DNA of 64,000 nt from the NCBI RefSeq assembly GCF_002897035.1, contig NZ_BAUX01000003.1, positions 1-64,000 of the forward strand, given 5' to 3'. The notes under the pieces are model-generated. The model had not been told where the DNA came from, ran no database searches, and worked only from the letters and a program-made list of their open reading frames with translations. How positions within the stretch are numbered: the stretch's first letter is position 1; each line of letters begins with the position of its first letter. The position numbers were made by a program, and so were the translations under genes. Shown one piece after another: positions 46,934 through 56,019 of the stretch. The stretch comes from Methylopila sp. Yamaguchi (GTDB lineage Bacteria > Pseudomonadota > Alphaproteobacteria > Rhizobiales > Methylopilaceae).

Positions 46934-47070
46934 GGCTTAACGGCTCGCGTTCATCAGCCTGCGGAAGGGCGCTGCCGCGCCAGCCCCACGTCGCCTACGC
47001 GCTGCTCGGTACGATCGCCGCAATGGTCGAGGGGGCTGACACGCCCATGGTTCGCCCGTGAACGCATGCA

Positions 47071-47091
47071 GCGCGCCGCAAGACGGCGCGC
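47071..47091 (-). terminator. Hairpin between mutS and lapA
   Basis: GCGCGCCG and CGGCGCGC flank five bases, 41 bp past the lapA stop on the minus strand. No T run follows on that strand; end of transcription is only suggested. Confidence 0.4.
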
Positions 47092-47131
47092 AGAAAGCCG
47101 ACGGGAGGAAAAGGGTCGGCGTCCGCCTGGC

Positions 47132-47491
47132 TTAGGCGGCTTCGCGGCGGGGCGCCGGCAGCGCGAGGGCCTGCCGGGCAGCGGCGGCTTCGCGGTGCGC
47201 GCGTTCGGTCTCGGCTTCCAGCTTCGAGACCTCGGCGCGGCGGGTCTTCGCCTCCTTGCGCCATTTGCCTTGGCGGAACCAGGAGGCCGAGCCGCCGATC
47301 ACGACGCCCAGCATCACGGCGGCGAGGATGACGGCGAACAGCGGCAGCGCCGGCGCGGCGAGCACGGGCGCTTCGGGCGAAAACGGGTCGAAGCCGACGA
47401 CCACGGACTGCCGGTTCGCCACCGCGAACAGCACGAGGATGAGGAACAGCGGGACGCCGATCAGGCCGGTGAGGAGCCGACGGAGGGTCAT
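47132..47491 (-). CDS. LapA-domain (DUF1049) membrane protein
   Basis: A 119-residue protein with two membrane helices ([32 protein letters not shown] and [24 protein letters not shown]) and an alanine/charged C-terminal coiled coil ([29 protein letters not shown]). This is the LapA_dom family; the E. coli member helps assemble LPS control machinery, a role not safe to copy here. The start overlaps the ihfB stop (ATGA). The pair ihfB-lapA is conserved across alphaproteobacteria, usually next to trpF, which is elsewhere here. Confidence 0.85.
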   Translation of the reverse strand: MTLRRLLTGLIGVPLFLILVLFAVANRQSVVVGFDPFSPEAPVLAAPALPLFAVILAAVMLGVVIGGSASWFRQGKWRKEAKTRRAEVSKLEAETERAHREAAAARQALALPAPRREAA

Positions 47492-47802
47492 GCGCTCGCT
47501 TCCGCCGCCGCCGCCGCCGGGTCGTCCTTGTTCAGCCGCACGCGCATCTCCTTGCCTGTCTTGAAGAACGGCACCACCTTGCCGTCCACCGGAACGTGTT
47601 CGCCGGTGCGCGGGTTCCGGCCGACGCGGGCCGGACGCGCCTTCACCGAAAACGCGCCGAAGCCGCGCAGCTCCACCCGGTCGCCGCGGGCGAGGGCGTC
47701 GACGATCTCGTCGAGGATGGCGTTCACGATGTTCTCGACGTCGCGCTGGTAGAGGTGCGGATTTTCCGCCGCGATACGGGTCACCAGTTCCGACTTGATC
47801 AT
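47488..47802 (-). CDS. ihfB: Integration host factor subunit beta
   Basis: IHF bends DNA sharply and helps in replication initiation, transcription and recombination. The 104-residue HU/IHF-fold protein has [87 protein letters not shown]. The DNA-intercalating proline is in RNPRTGE. The start at 47802 is chosen because GGAGG ends eight bases before it; an ATG six bases upstream is too close to that site. It sits between sppA and lapA. Confidence 0.95.
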   Translation of the reverse strand: MIKSELVTRIAAENPHLYQRDVENIVNAILDEIVDALARGDRVELRGFGAFSVKARPARVGRNPRTGEHVPVDGKVVPFFKTGKEMRVRLNKDDPAAAAAEASA

Positions 47803-47880
47803 CGCCATCCCCTCCGCCAGATGCGGCCGGGCGGCCGCTCAGGTCTCTCGTTCGGCTTAAGTGCCTCGAAAACAAGGCCT

Positions 47881-48846
47881 TTAGGCGGAAGGTTGCCAGA
47901 GGGCAAGCAGCCCGTCAAGCATCAGCGGGCGGCCGTCGCCGCCGGTCCGAAGCGCGGCGCCGAGCGCCGGGAAGCCGAGAGCGTCAGCCGCCGAGGCCGC
48001 CATGCCGGCGAGGCCGAGGCGCGCCAGACCGCCCTGGTCCGGCTTCCATTCGCGCACCGGAAGGTCGACGTCGACGCCCTTGGTTCCGAGCCAGGCGATG
48101 GCTTGGTCCTCCCCGCCGATCTCGTCCACCAGCTTCAGGCCGAGCGCCTGGCGGCCGGTGAAGACGCGACCGTCGACGACGGTGGCGAGGCCCTCGCCGT
48201 CGAGCTTGCGGCGCTCCGAGACGAGCGTCTTGAACCAGGCGTAGCTGTCGAGGATCAGCGCCTCGAGCGCCTTGCGCGCCTCGGGGCTTGTCGGCTCCAC
48301 GCCGTTCGGCGCCGCCTTCAGCGGCGAGGACTTCACCGACTCCACCTGGACGCCGAGCTTCTCCAGCAGGCCGGTGAAATTGGGGTACTGCGCCAGCACG
48401 CCGATGGAGCCGGTGATCGAGGTCTCGCGGGCGACGATGCGGTCGGCGGCGATGGCGGCGATGTAGCCGCCCGAGGCCGCGAGCGTCTCGACCACGGCGA
48501 CGACCGGCCGCTTCTCGGCGATCTTGCGGACGGCGAGATAGATGTCCTCGGATGCGGTCACGCCGCCGCCGGGGCTGTTGACGACCAGCAGGACGCCCTT
48601 GGCCTCGCTCTTGTCGATGTCCTTGAGCAGCTTCTGGCGCTTCTCGTCGTCCATGATGACGCCCGAGATCTCGACCTTGGCGATGTGCGCTTCGCGCGGG
48701 CCGGGCTTCCGCTCGTCGCCTCCGAAGGTCGCGAGCGCGCCGACGACGATCACGAGGCCGACCAGCGCGATCGCGCCGACGCGCCAGATCGCGAGCCGCC
48801 GCCGGAGCGCGCGTCGCTCGATGATGGATTCGGCGTCGAGGGCCAT
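47881..48846 (-). CDS. sppA: Signal peptide peptidase SppA, S49 family (short form)
   Basis: A 321-residue membrane-anchored serine protease that degrades cleaved signal peptides. One helix near the N-terminus (VGAIALVGLVIVVGALATFGG) anchors it. The catalytic serine lies in VETLAASGGYIAAIAADRIVA and the general-base lysine in SVKSSPLKAAPNGVEP, giving the Ser-Lys dyad of the family. The short form (one S49 repeat) forms oligomeric domes. It precedes ihfB on the minus strand after a 78-bp gap. Confidence 0.93.
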   Translation of the reverse strand: MALDAESIIERRALRRRLAIWRVGAIALVGLVIVVGALATFGGDERKPGPREAHIAKVEISGVIMDDEKRQKLLKDIDKSEAKGVLLVVNSPGGGVTASEDIYLAVRKIAEKRPVVAVVETLAASGGYIAAIAADRIVARETSITGSIGVLAQYPNFTGLLEKLGVQVESVKSSPLKAAPNGVEPTSPEARKALEALILDSYAWFKTLVSERRKLDGEGLATVVDGRVFTGRQALGLKLVDEIGGEDQAIAWLGTKGVDVDLPVREWKPDQGGLARLGLAGMAASAADALGFPALGAALRTGGDGRPLMLDGLLALWQPSA

Positions 48847-48973
48847 GGCGTCGTCCCTGTGCGGCTGTCAGGCGACGAGGCGTAGCATGGCCGCCCGCGC
48901 GCTGTCTTCCATTCTCGCCGCCACGGGCGAGCGCCGGGTCGCGGAGGCTCCGCGGCTCCCGGCGCGAGCCCTC

Positions 48974-49696
48974 TCAGGCCGCGGACAGCGCGATGGCGCG
49001 GTCGGCCTCGACGATGGCTTCGGGCGTGCCGACGTGCAGCCACAGGCCGTCCAGCCGGAGGCCGAACAGGCGCTCCCGCTCGATCGCCTCGTTCCAGAGC
49101 CGGTTGAGCGAGAACGGCGCGTCGCCGACGCCTTCGAACGTGGCGCGCGGCATCACCGCGAGGCCGGCGTAGGCGAAGGGGGTGACCTGGTTCTCGGGGC
49201 GGCGGGTGAGGCGGCCGTCGGCCGCGAAGGCGAAGTCCCCGGCGCCGTCGAAACCGACGCTCGCGGTCAGCGCGGCCACCATCAGCAGCGCGTCCATCCT
49301 CGACGGGTCCCAGGCCTCGGCCATGCGGGCCACGTTGGAGCGCGCGCCGTCGATCCAGAAGGTGTCGGCGTTGGCGATGAAGACGGCGTCCCCCGTCAGC
49401 AGCGGAAGAGCCCGCGCGACGCCGCCGCCCGAATCCATCAGCCGATCGCGTTCGTCGGAGATCACGATCGCCGGCGCCGTCCGGGCGGCGAGGTGGCGCT
49501 CCATCTGATCGGCGTGGTGGTGGACGTTGACGACGGCGCGCGCGACGCCGCCGTCCGCGAGCCGGTCCAGCACATGGTCCACCAGCGTCGCGCCGCCGAC
49601 CTCGACCAGCGGCTTCGGCTTGGTTTCGGTGATGGGCCTCATCCGCGTGCCGAGGCCGGCGGCCAGCACCATCGCGTCGGTGATCGCGGCGCTCAA
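48974..49696 (-). CDS. MurU-like nucleotidyltransferase (probable N-acetylmuramate-1-phosphate uridylyltransferase)
   Basis: A 240-residue nucleotidyltransferase starting with a TTG that overlaps the upstream stop (TTGA), giving [42 protein letters not shown]. The NTP-binding signature GLGTRMRP, the sugar-phosphate segment [22 protein letters not shown], and [11 protein letters not shown] are clear. Homologues next to AmgK convert MurNAc-1-phosphate to UDP-MurNAc, a recycling route that bypasses MurA. Here an AmgK-like domain lies directly upstream, which supports that function. An alternative is a mannose-1-phosphate guanylyltransferase, but the pairing argues against it. Confidence 0.83.
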   Translation of the reverse strand: MSAAITDAMVLAAGLGTRMRPITETKPKPLVEVGGATLVDHVLDRLADGGVARAVVNVHHHADQMERHLAARTAPAIVISDERDRLMDSGGGVARALPLLTGDAVFIANADTFWIDGARSNVARMAEAWDPSRMDALLMVAALTASVGFDGAGDFAFAADGRLTRRPENQVTPFAYAGLAVMPRATFEGVGDAPFSLNRLWNEAIERERLFGLRLDGLWLHVGTPEAIVEADRAIALSAA

Positions 49697-51252
49697 CGCT
49701 CCGATGTCTCCGTCAGCTCGAGATTGGCCGCGCACCAGGCGGCGAGGTCGGCGAGGTCGGGATGGGCGAGGTTGGCGGCGAGCGCCCGTCGCACCCGCGG
49801 GATGTTGCCGAGGTAGCCCGGCTTGCCGTCGCGTTTGGCGAGCCGCACGAAAATGCCGAGGATCTTGGTCGCTCGCTGCGCGCCCATGGTGGCGTAGGCG
49901 CGGGCGAAGGCCCGGGGGTCGAAGCCGGGATCGGCGCGTCGCCGCCGCTCGAGGTAGCGGGCCGCAAGCGCGAGCTCGAGCCCGTCGGGCATGTCGACCC
50001 GGGCGTCCTGCAGCAGCGAGACGACGTCGTAGGCCGGCGGGCCGAACACCATGTCCTGGAAGTCGAGCACGCCGAGCCGCTGCAGCCCCTCCCGGTCGTC
50101 GCGCCAAGTGAGGTTCGGCGAGTGGTAGTCGCGCAGCGTCCAGGTCGCGGGCTCGTCCAGGATCGGCTCCAGCGCGGCCGCCCAGAGCGCGCGGAACTCC
50201 GCCCGCGCCTCGGGCGCGGGAGCGGCGCCCGCCACATGCGGCATGTACCAGTCGAGCAGCAGGTCGACCTCGACCAGCATCGCCGACAGGTCGTAAGGCG
50301 GCACGCTGTAGAGCTCGCGGCCGACCGGCAGCTCCGTCGGCGCCGAACGGCCGTGGAGATCGGCCAGAAGCTCCACCGCAACCTCGTAGCGGCTGGCGAT
50401 CGGCTGGCCGGCGGCGACCGGCTCGTGGCCCAAATCCTCCACAAGCAGGAAGCCGTTGGCGAGGTCCTGCGCGTAGATCTCGGGCGCGCCGTAGCCGAAG
50501 GCGCGCAAGGCGTTGGCCACGGCGACGAAGGGCTTCACGTCCACCGCGAGGCGGGCGAGCGTCAGGTAGCTCTTGCCGTCGTAGAGCGCGGGACCGTGGG
50601 CGCGCGGCGGGGCGTCCATTAGGATGGCCGTGCGGTCGCCGAGCGTCAGGCGCTCGTAAAGGCGGCTCGAGGCGTCGCCTTGCACGTGGGCGCGGGCTGC
50701 CTCGCCCCAGCCGGCGGCGTCGAGGAAGCGCCGGCCGTCGCGCAGGCGCGCCAGCCGATTGCCGAAGGCGCCGTAGCCCGACAGCCGCGCCTTGCGGGAC
50801 TCCGGGCTTGAGCCGAGATCGAGCCTGAGGTCCAGCCGGTCCGGCGGCAGGTCTGCGCCGATGCGGTCCGGCCACTCGACGAGCACGATCGCGTCTTCGC
50901 CGGCCTCCTCCCAGCCGAGCTCCTCCAATTCTTCGGGACCGGTGAGGCGGTAGAGGTCGGCGTGGACGATCGCGCCGCGGGGCAGGTCGTAGATCTGGAG
51001 CAGGGTGAAGGTCGGGCTCGGGGCCTCGAGCTCCGGGTCGCCGGCGCGCGCGCGCACCAGGGCGCGGGCGAAGGTGGTCTTGCCGGCGCCGAGGTCGCCC
51101 GACAGCGTCATCAGGTCGCCGGGGCGAAGGATGCGGGCGACGTCGGCGGCGAGCGCGGCGGTCGCGGCTTCGTCGACGAGCGCGAGCTCCCAGGTCTCGA
51201 CGCCCGGCGTCGCCTTGCGCGCCGCGCCGATCATGCTGGCCGGGCCCTTCAT
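49693..51252 (-). CDS. TsaE - AmgK-like phosphotransferase fusion
   Basis: A 519-residue two-domain protein. Residues 15-160 are TsaE, the ATPase subunit for tRNA threonylcarbamoyladenosine (t6A37) synthesis, with P-loop [21 protein letters not shown] and the T-rich segment [14 protein letters not shown]. Residues about 185-519 are an aminoglycoside phosphotransferase fold of the AmgK type, which phosphorylates N-acetylmuramate, with the catalytic loop [13 protein letters not shown] and [25 protein letters not shown]. The fusion is known in Rhizobiales. It overlaps the DivL-like stop upstream (ATGA) and the MurU-like start downstream, so all three genes are co-translated. Why t6A synthesis is tied to peptidoglycan recycling is unclear. 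Confidence 0.92.
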   Translation of the reverse strand: MKGPASMIGAARKATPGVETWELALVDEAATAALAADVARILRPGDLMTLSGDLGAGKTTFARALVRARAGDPELEAPSPTFTLLQIYDLPRGAIVHADLYRLTGPEELEELGWEEAGEDAIVLVEWPDRIGADLPPDRLDLRLDLGSSPESRKARLSGYGAFGNRLARLRDGRRFLDAAGWGEAARAHVQGDASSRLYERLTLGDRTAILMDAPPRAHGPALYDGKSYLTLARLAVDVKPFVAVANALRAFGYGAPEIYAQDLANGFLLVEDLGHEPVAAGQPIASRYEVAVELLADLHGRSAPTELPVGRELYSVPPYDLSAMLVEVDLLLDWYMPHVAGAAPAPEARAEFRALWAAALEPILDEPATWTLRDYHSPNLTWRDDREGLQRLGVLDFQDMVFGPPAYDVVSLLQDARVDMPDGLELALAARYLERRRRADPGFDPRAFARAYATMGAQRATKILGIFVRLAKRDGKPGYLGNIPRVRRALAANLAHPDLADLAAWCAANLELTETSER

Positions 51253-53678
51253 TCCGCGGCGGCCGCGATCTGGCCCGCGGGGAAGCGGCAGGTGACGGTG
51301 GTGCCGCGGCCGAGCCCGCTGTCGATCGTCACGCGGCCCCCGTGCAGCTCCACGAAGGAGCGGACGATCGACAGGCCGAGGCCGACGCCGCGGTGGCGGG
51401 CGCCCGCCGTGCGGCTTTCGAAGCGGTCGAAGACCTTCTCGAGCATCTCCGGCGGAATTCCGGAACCTCGGTCGGAGACCTGGAACACAACGGCGTCCTC
51501 CTCGCGGCGCGCGGACAGCCGGATCGGCAGGCCGGGCTGGGAGAACCCTATGGCGTTTGCAAGCAGGTTGAACAGCACCTGGCGCACGCGCTTGCCGTCG
51601 GCGACGAACGAACCGACCGAGGGCGCGACGTCGATCTCGAGCCGGAGCCCGGCTTCCACAAGCCGGTCGCGCACGCCTTCGACGGCGGCGTCGATGCTCT
51701 CGCGCACCTCGACTGGGCCGAGCTCCAGCTCCATGGCCCCGGCGTCGATGGTGGTGAGGTCGAGGATGTCGTTGATGATCGCGAGCAGGGCGGCCGAGGA
51801 CGACAGGATGTGCTCGACGTACTCGCGCTGCTTCGGCGAAAGCGCGCCTAGCCGGGCGTCGCCCAGCAGCTGTCCGAAGCCGATGATGTTGGTGAGAGGC
51901 GAGCGCAGCTCGTAGGACACGTGGTTGACGAAGTCGTTCTTGAGGCGGTCGGCGGCCTCGAGCGCTTCGGCGCGCTCGCGCAGCGCGCGCTCGACGTTCA
52001 CGCTCGCGGTCACGTCGGTGAAGGTCGCGAGCGTGCCGCCGTCGGGCAGCGGCAGGGTGATGACGTCGACGATGCCGGCGCGATCGCGGTCGATGCGGGC
52101 GATCACCGGCTGGCGCTCGTCGGGCATGGCGGTCATCGCCATCTTAAGCTGCCGCCAGAGCTCGACGTCGGCGTGGCGCGCGCTGCAGGCCTTGAGGATC
52201 TCGTCGGCGTGCGGACGGTTGGCGAGGTCGGCCTCGGACAGGCGCCAAAGGCTGGCGAACGCCGGGTTGTGCAGCGTGAGCCGGCCGTCGGAGGCGAACA
52301 CCGCGACGGCCTCCTGCAGATGGTCGAGCGTCTCGCGCTGCACCTTGGACAGCGCGTTGAACCGGCTCTCCAGGGCGATCTTCTCGGTGACGTCGTCGAA
52401 CAGGTAGGTGACGCCGCCCTCGGGGTTCGGCGCCGCGACCACGCGCAGCGTGCGGCCGTCGGGCAGGTGCCACCAGTGCTCGCGCGGCTCCATCGCACGG
52501 TAGGCCTCGTGCAGCTCGGCCTTCCACTTGCGGAAATCGGCCTCTTCGGGGAGCCGGCGCTCGGCGCGCAGCCGGTCGAGGATCGTCGCGTCGCTCGGGC
52601 CGCCGTCGAGGAAGGCGGGATCGAGCGCCCAGAGCTGCCGGTAGGACTGGTTGTGGAAGGCGAGCGCGCCGTCCTTGCGGAAGATCGCGACCGCGGTCGC
52701 GAGTTCGTCGAGCGTCCGGCGGTGCGCCTCCATCTGGCGCGACAGGTCGGCGCGGACGTCCTCGAGTTCGGAGACGTCGACCGCGATCGCGGCCGAGCCG
52801 GATGGCGAGGGCGCCTCGACCACGTCGAAGATGCGGCGGGCGCCCGCGAACACCGCGGGCGCGCGGCGGCGGAACACCTGGCCGGCCTGGTTGGCGCGGG
52901 CGGCGGCGGCGCGCAGCGGCTGGTCGAGGAACTCCGCGCCCTGCTCGACCGCGGCGGCGCCCGTCCTGGCCTCGACCGCGCGGGCGTAGGCCTCGTTGGC
53001 GTAGGTCAGCCGGCCTTCGGCGTCGCGGATCCAGACCGGCTGCGTCAGGGACTCCAGCAGGGCGGTGGCGCGGGCGAGGGCGCCGGAGAGCTCGGCGTTG
53101 CGGTCCTCGATCTCGGCCCGGGCCAAGCGCTCGCCCGTGACGTCGCGCAGACGCAGCACCACGGCGGCGCCGACGGGGCGGCCTTCGGTCTCCAGGTGGC
53201 CGCCCTCGGGCGTGCGCAGCATGAGGCGGAACGGTTCGCCCCGCTGGCGGAGCGCGTCCAACCGGGCGTCGAGGGCGCGGGCGGCGTCGGGTTCGAGCCA
53301 GGTTCCGAAGGCGAGCAGGCGGCGGCCTGCCGGCATGCCGGTCAGGCGCGCCGGGTCGCCGACCAGCTCCGGCGCCTCGGCGCCCGCCCGCCAAATGATC
53401 ATCACCTGCGGCTCGGTCGCGACCAGCGCTTCGGAGCGATCGAGCCGCGAGCGCAGCTCGGCGATCTCGGCGGCTGCGGCGTGCTGAGCCTCGGCGAGGC
53501 GCTGGCGCGTGCGCAGGAACAGGATGGAGGTGAGGGCCGCCACGAACAGCGCGCCGAGAAAGAGAGAGAGGGCGGCGGTCTCAGGCGCTCCGAAGGGCGC
53601 GGCCGCAGCCGGCTGGGCGAAGAGCGCCGCCGTGACGACGACAAAAGGAGCGACGGCGCGGCGCGGCCGGTCGTGCAT
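51249..53678 (-). CDS. divL: DivL-like PAS-domain pseudokinase (tyrosine at the H-box)
   Basis: An 809-residue sensor-kinase relative. The N-terminal hydrophobic region ([17 protein letters not shown], then [20 protein letters not shown]) gives two membrane segments, followed by several PAS-like modules (for example [81 protein letters not shown]). The dimerisation box reads FVNHVSY589[16 protein letters not shown]: where kinases have histidine there is tyrosine, as in DivL, a cell-cycle regulator of the CckA-CtrA pathway. The ATPase domain is complete ([50 protein letters not shown]). Start MHDRPRR is placed at 53678 by signal position. The 207-bp gap upstream has four GANTC sites. Confidence 0.8.
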   Translation of the reverse strand: MHDRPRRAVAPFVVVTAALFAQPAAAAPFGAPETAALSLFLGALFVAALTSILFLRTRQRLAEAQHAAAAEIAELRSRLDRSEALVATEPQVMIIWRAGAEAPELVGDPARLTGMPAGRRLLAFGTWLEPDAARALDARLDALRQRGEPFRLMLRTPEGGHLETEGRPVGAAVVLRLRDVTGERLARAEIEDRNAELSGALARATALLESLTQPVWIRDAEGRLTYANEAYARAVEARTGAAAVEQGAEFLDQPLRAAAARANQAGQVFRRRAPAVFAGARRIFDVVEAPSPSGSAAIAVDVSELEDVRADLSRQMEAHRRTLDELATAVAIFRKDGALAFHNQSYRQLWALDPAFLDGGPSDATILDRLRAERRLPEEADFRKWKAELHEAYRAMEPREHWWHLPDGRTLRVVAAPNPEGGVTYLFDDVTEKIALESRFNALSKVQRETLDHLQEAVAVFASDGRLTLHNPAFASLWRLSEADLANRPHADEILKACSARHADVELWRQLKMAMTAMPDERQPVIARIDRDRAGIVDVITLPLPDGGTLATFTDVTASVNVERALRERAEALEAADRLKNDFVNHVSYELRSPLTNIIGFGQLLGDARLGALSPKQREYVEHILSSSAALLAIINDILDLTTIDAGAMELELGPVEVRESIDAAVEGVRDRLVEAGLRLEIDVAPSVGSFVADGKRVRQVLFNLLANAIGFSQPGLPIRLSARREEDAVVFQVSDRGSGIPPEMLEKVFDRFESRTAGARHRGVGLGLSIVRSFVELHGGRVTIDSGLGRGTTVTCRFPAGQIAAAAE

Positions 53679-53747
53679 CTGGTGAAGCCCCCGTCGGTGC
53701 GGCGTTCGCCGCGAAAGGCGCGCCATACGCCCCGCGCGCGCCCTCAC

Positions 53748-53831
53748 GAATCAGCGTCACCATACCCTTCGGGGGGAGTCGCCCCCAAGAGTCCATAACG
53801 AGTACGCGAACGAGAAAGGCGCGATTGAGTC
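53748..53831. promoter_or_regulatory. Cluster of four GANTC (CcrM) sites upstream of the DivL-like gene
   Basis: GAATC at 53748, GAGTC at 53776, 53789 and 53827, within 84 bp and between 70 and 153 bp before the start codon. The base composition of this genome would give roughly one GANTC per few hundred bases, so the grouping stands out. The second site lies in the loop of a small GGGGG/CCCCC hairpin. Confidence 0.7.
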
Positions 53832-53885
53832 CTTCGGGAGACGGTATTATGGCGACGCGCGCGGCTCCGCGGCGGCGCTTTTTCC

Positions 53886-54944
53886 TCAGATCCAGCCCAT
53901 CAATTCGCGGCGCACCACGTGCTCGATCACGCGCATGCCCTCCTCGCCGTCGTTGAGGCAGGGAATGGCCGCGAAGTTCTGGCCGCCGTTGTGATGGAAG
54001 ATCTCGGCGTTCTCGCCCGCGATCTCCTCCAGCGTCTCCAGGCAGTCGGCGGTGAAGCCGGGCATGCAGACCGCGAGGTTGCGCACGCCCTGCTTGGCGA
54101 GCGCCTCCACCGTCTTGTCGGTGTAGGGCTGCAGCCACTCCTCGGGGCCGAAGCGGGACTGGAAGGTGATCCGGAAGCGGGTTTCGTCGAGCCCGAGCGC
54201 CTCACGCATCAGCCGCGCCGTCTTCTGGCACTGGCAGTGGTAGGGGTCGCCCTTCGCGAGATAGGACTGGGGAACGCCGTGGAACGAGGCGAGGATGACC
54301 TCCGGCTCGAACGACAGTTTCGCCACTTCCTTCCGCAGCTGGCTGGTGACCGCCTCGATGTAGACGGGGTCGTCGGCCCACGGCGGCGCGACCCTGAGCA
54401 CAGGCTGCCAGCGCATGGCCTTCAGCGCGTCGAACGCCTTGTCGCAGACGGTGGCGGAGGTCGCCGCGGCGTACTGCGGGTAGAGCGGCACGAGGAGGAT
54501 GCGGTCGCAGCCCTCCTTCTGGAGCGCTTCGATGCGGGACGGGATCGAAGGGTTGCCGTAGCGCATCGCCCAGTCGACGACGAGGTTCGGCGCGGTCGAC
54601 GCGAGCGACGCCGCAAGCTTTTCGGATTGGCTTCGCGTGATGGTGCGGAGCGGGCTCTCGTCGCGCTCCTTGTTCCAGATCGAGGCGTAGTCCTTGCCCT
54701 TCCGGCCGGGCCGGGTCGTGAGGATGATCCCGTTCAGCAATGGCCACCAGATGATCCGAGGCGTCTCGATCACGCGGCGGTCCGACAGGAACTCCTTGAG
54801 GTAGCGCCGCATCGACCAGTAGTCGGTGCCGTCCGGCGTGCCGAGGTTCACGAGCAGCACGCCGATACGGCCGACCTTCACCGGCGGATGATCGGCGGGC
54901 AGGCGCACGGCGCGCATGTCGCCCTGGCTGAAGGGGGCGTTCAT
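53886..54944 (-). CDS. hemH: Ferrochelatase
   Basis: HemH inserts ferrous iron into protoporphyrin IX, the last step of heme synthesis. The 352-residue protein has VGVLLVNLGTPDGTDYWSMRRYLKEFLSDRRVIETP at the start, the catalytic histidine in VILASFHGVPQSYLAKGDPYHCQCQKTARL, and the C-terminal iron-site glutamate in the CLETLEEIAGENAEIFHHNGG segment. Cysteines CQCQ follow the HGVP motif as in other alphaproteobacterial forms. It stands between the K+ channel gene and the DivL-like gene on the same strand, with gaps of 108 and 207 bp. Confidence 0.96.
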   Translation of the reverse strand: MNAPFSQGDMRAVRLPADHPPVKVGRIGVLLVNLGTPDGTDYWSMRRYLKEFLSDRRVIETPRIIWWPLLNGIILTTRPGRKGKDYASIWNKERDESPLRTITRSQSEKLAASLASTAPNLVVDWAMRYGNPSIPSRIEALQKEGCDRILLVPLYPQYAAATSATVCDKAFDALKAMRWQPVLRVAPPWADDPVYIEAVTSQLRKEVAKLSFEPEVILASFHGVPQSYLAKGDPYHCQCQKTARLMREALGLDETRFRITFQSRFGPEEWLQPYTDKTVEALAKQGVRNLAVCMPGFTADCLETLEEIAGENAEIFHHNGGQNFAAIPCLNDGEEGMRVIEHVVRRELMGWI

Positions 54945-55052
54945 CGGACGGGTGGAACTCCTCGAATGGCTGGCCGGAACATAGTCGCCGGCGCGCGGAA
55001 ATACAGCCGGGCCGCACCGCCCTTACGGCGCCGGCGGAAAGGCGGATCGCGC

Positions 55053-55934
55053 TCAGTCGTCGTCGCCGTCCGGAATCTTCAGCGGATGGCCGCAGGCCTT
55101 GCAGTGGACCGCGTCGGGTTCGTGACGGGTCAAGGCGCATTGCGGACAGGAGAACGAGACCTTCCGCGGCCGGAAGATCGCCTGCGCCAGCCGCACGAAC
55201 AGCGAGATGCCCACGATCATGACGACGACGGACGTCAGCCGCCCCCAGGTTCCCGGCAGGGTGATGTCGCCGAAGCCCGTAGTGGTGACGGTCGTCACCG
55301 TGAAGTAGAGCGCGTCGACATAGGACGTGATGCCCTCGGCGCGGCCCGCGAAGCCGGTGTAGACGAAACCGGTCACCACCATCAGGAAGGTGGCGAGATT
55401 GATCACCGCGCGGGTGGCGTCCTCCCAATGGGCGAGGCCATGGCGGCGCAGGCCCCGCCAGATCGTCGGGCTGCGGGAGAGCGTCCAGATCCTGAGCGCC
55501 CGGAGGAAACCCAGGTTCGCGAACCATGCGGGCGCGAGCAGGGTGACGAAGATGAAGGCGTCGATCCAGACGTCCGGTCGGCGCATCCAGCGCTTCAGAT
55601 CCGCCGCCGCGAGCGCCCGTGCCGCGAGGTCGAGGCCCACGACGATCGCAATCAGCACGTCGAGCCAGAGATAGATCGGCTCGGTGCTGAGCGCCGGCGT
55701 CGCCAGGAAGAAGGCGATGATCGCAAGGTCGATCAGGACGACCACGCCTTGGAACCGGAGCGCGCTGCGGCTGTCGCCGTGGTAGAGCGCGTGCAGCGCG
55801 CGGCGGAAGCGGGCGAAGCCGCCCCGTCCGCGGGGCGGCGGGCCGTCGGCCGAGGGTTCGGCGCCTGCCGCGGCTGCCGCTGCGGCGGCGTCTGTCGTGT
55901 CGGGCAAGCGGCGTTCCGGGCGGGAGGTCGTCAT
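55053..55934 (-). CDS. Voltage-gated-type potassium channel with a C-terminal zinc ribbon
   Basis: A 293-residue channel. After a Pro/Ala-rich 50-residue lead come six helices: S1 near 63-80, S2 near 85-105, S3 near 122-138, an S4-like segment with R145, R148, R154 and R160 (LGFLRALRIWTLSRSPTIWR), S5 near 175-195, the selectivity filter TTT219GFGD223, and S6 near 235-255. The filter GFGD is the K+-type variant. After S6 a Cys4 ribbon follows: C263-x2-C266 and C278-x2-C281, then an acidic end. This ribbon is unusual for a voltage-gated channel and may sense zinc or redox. Physiological role unknown. Confidence 0.85.
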   Translation of the reverse strand: MTTSRPERRLPDTTDAAAAAAAAGAEPSADGPPPRGRGGFARFRRALHALYHGDSRSALRFQGVVVLIDLAIIAFFLATPALSTEPIYLWLDVLIAIVVGLDLAARALAAADLKRWMRRPDVWIDAFIFVTLLAPAWFANLGFLRALRIWTLSRSPTIWRGLRRHGLAHWEDATRAVINLATFLMVVTGFVYTGFAGRAEGITSYVDALYFTVTTVTTTGFGDITLPGTWGRLTSVVVMIVGISLFVRLAQAIFRPRKVSFSCPQCALTRHEPDAVHCKACGHPLKIPDGDDD

Positions 55935-56019
55935 CCCGCGCTAGATAGCGAGCGCAAGCCCCGCGGCAAACGCGCCTCTCCGGGCGAGCGCGCGGAAGAC
56001 AGGCGACGAGCGAGACAGA

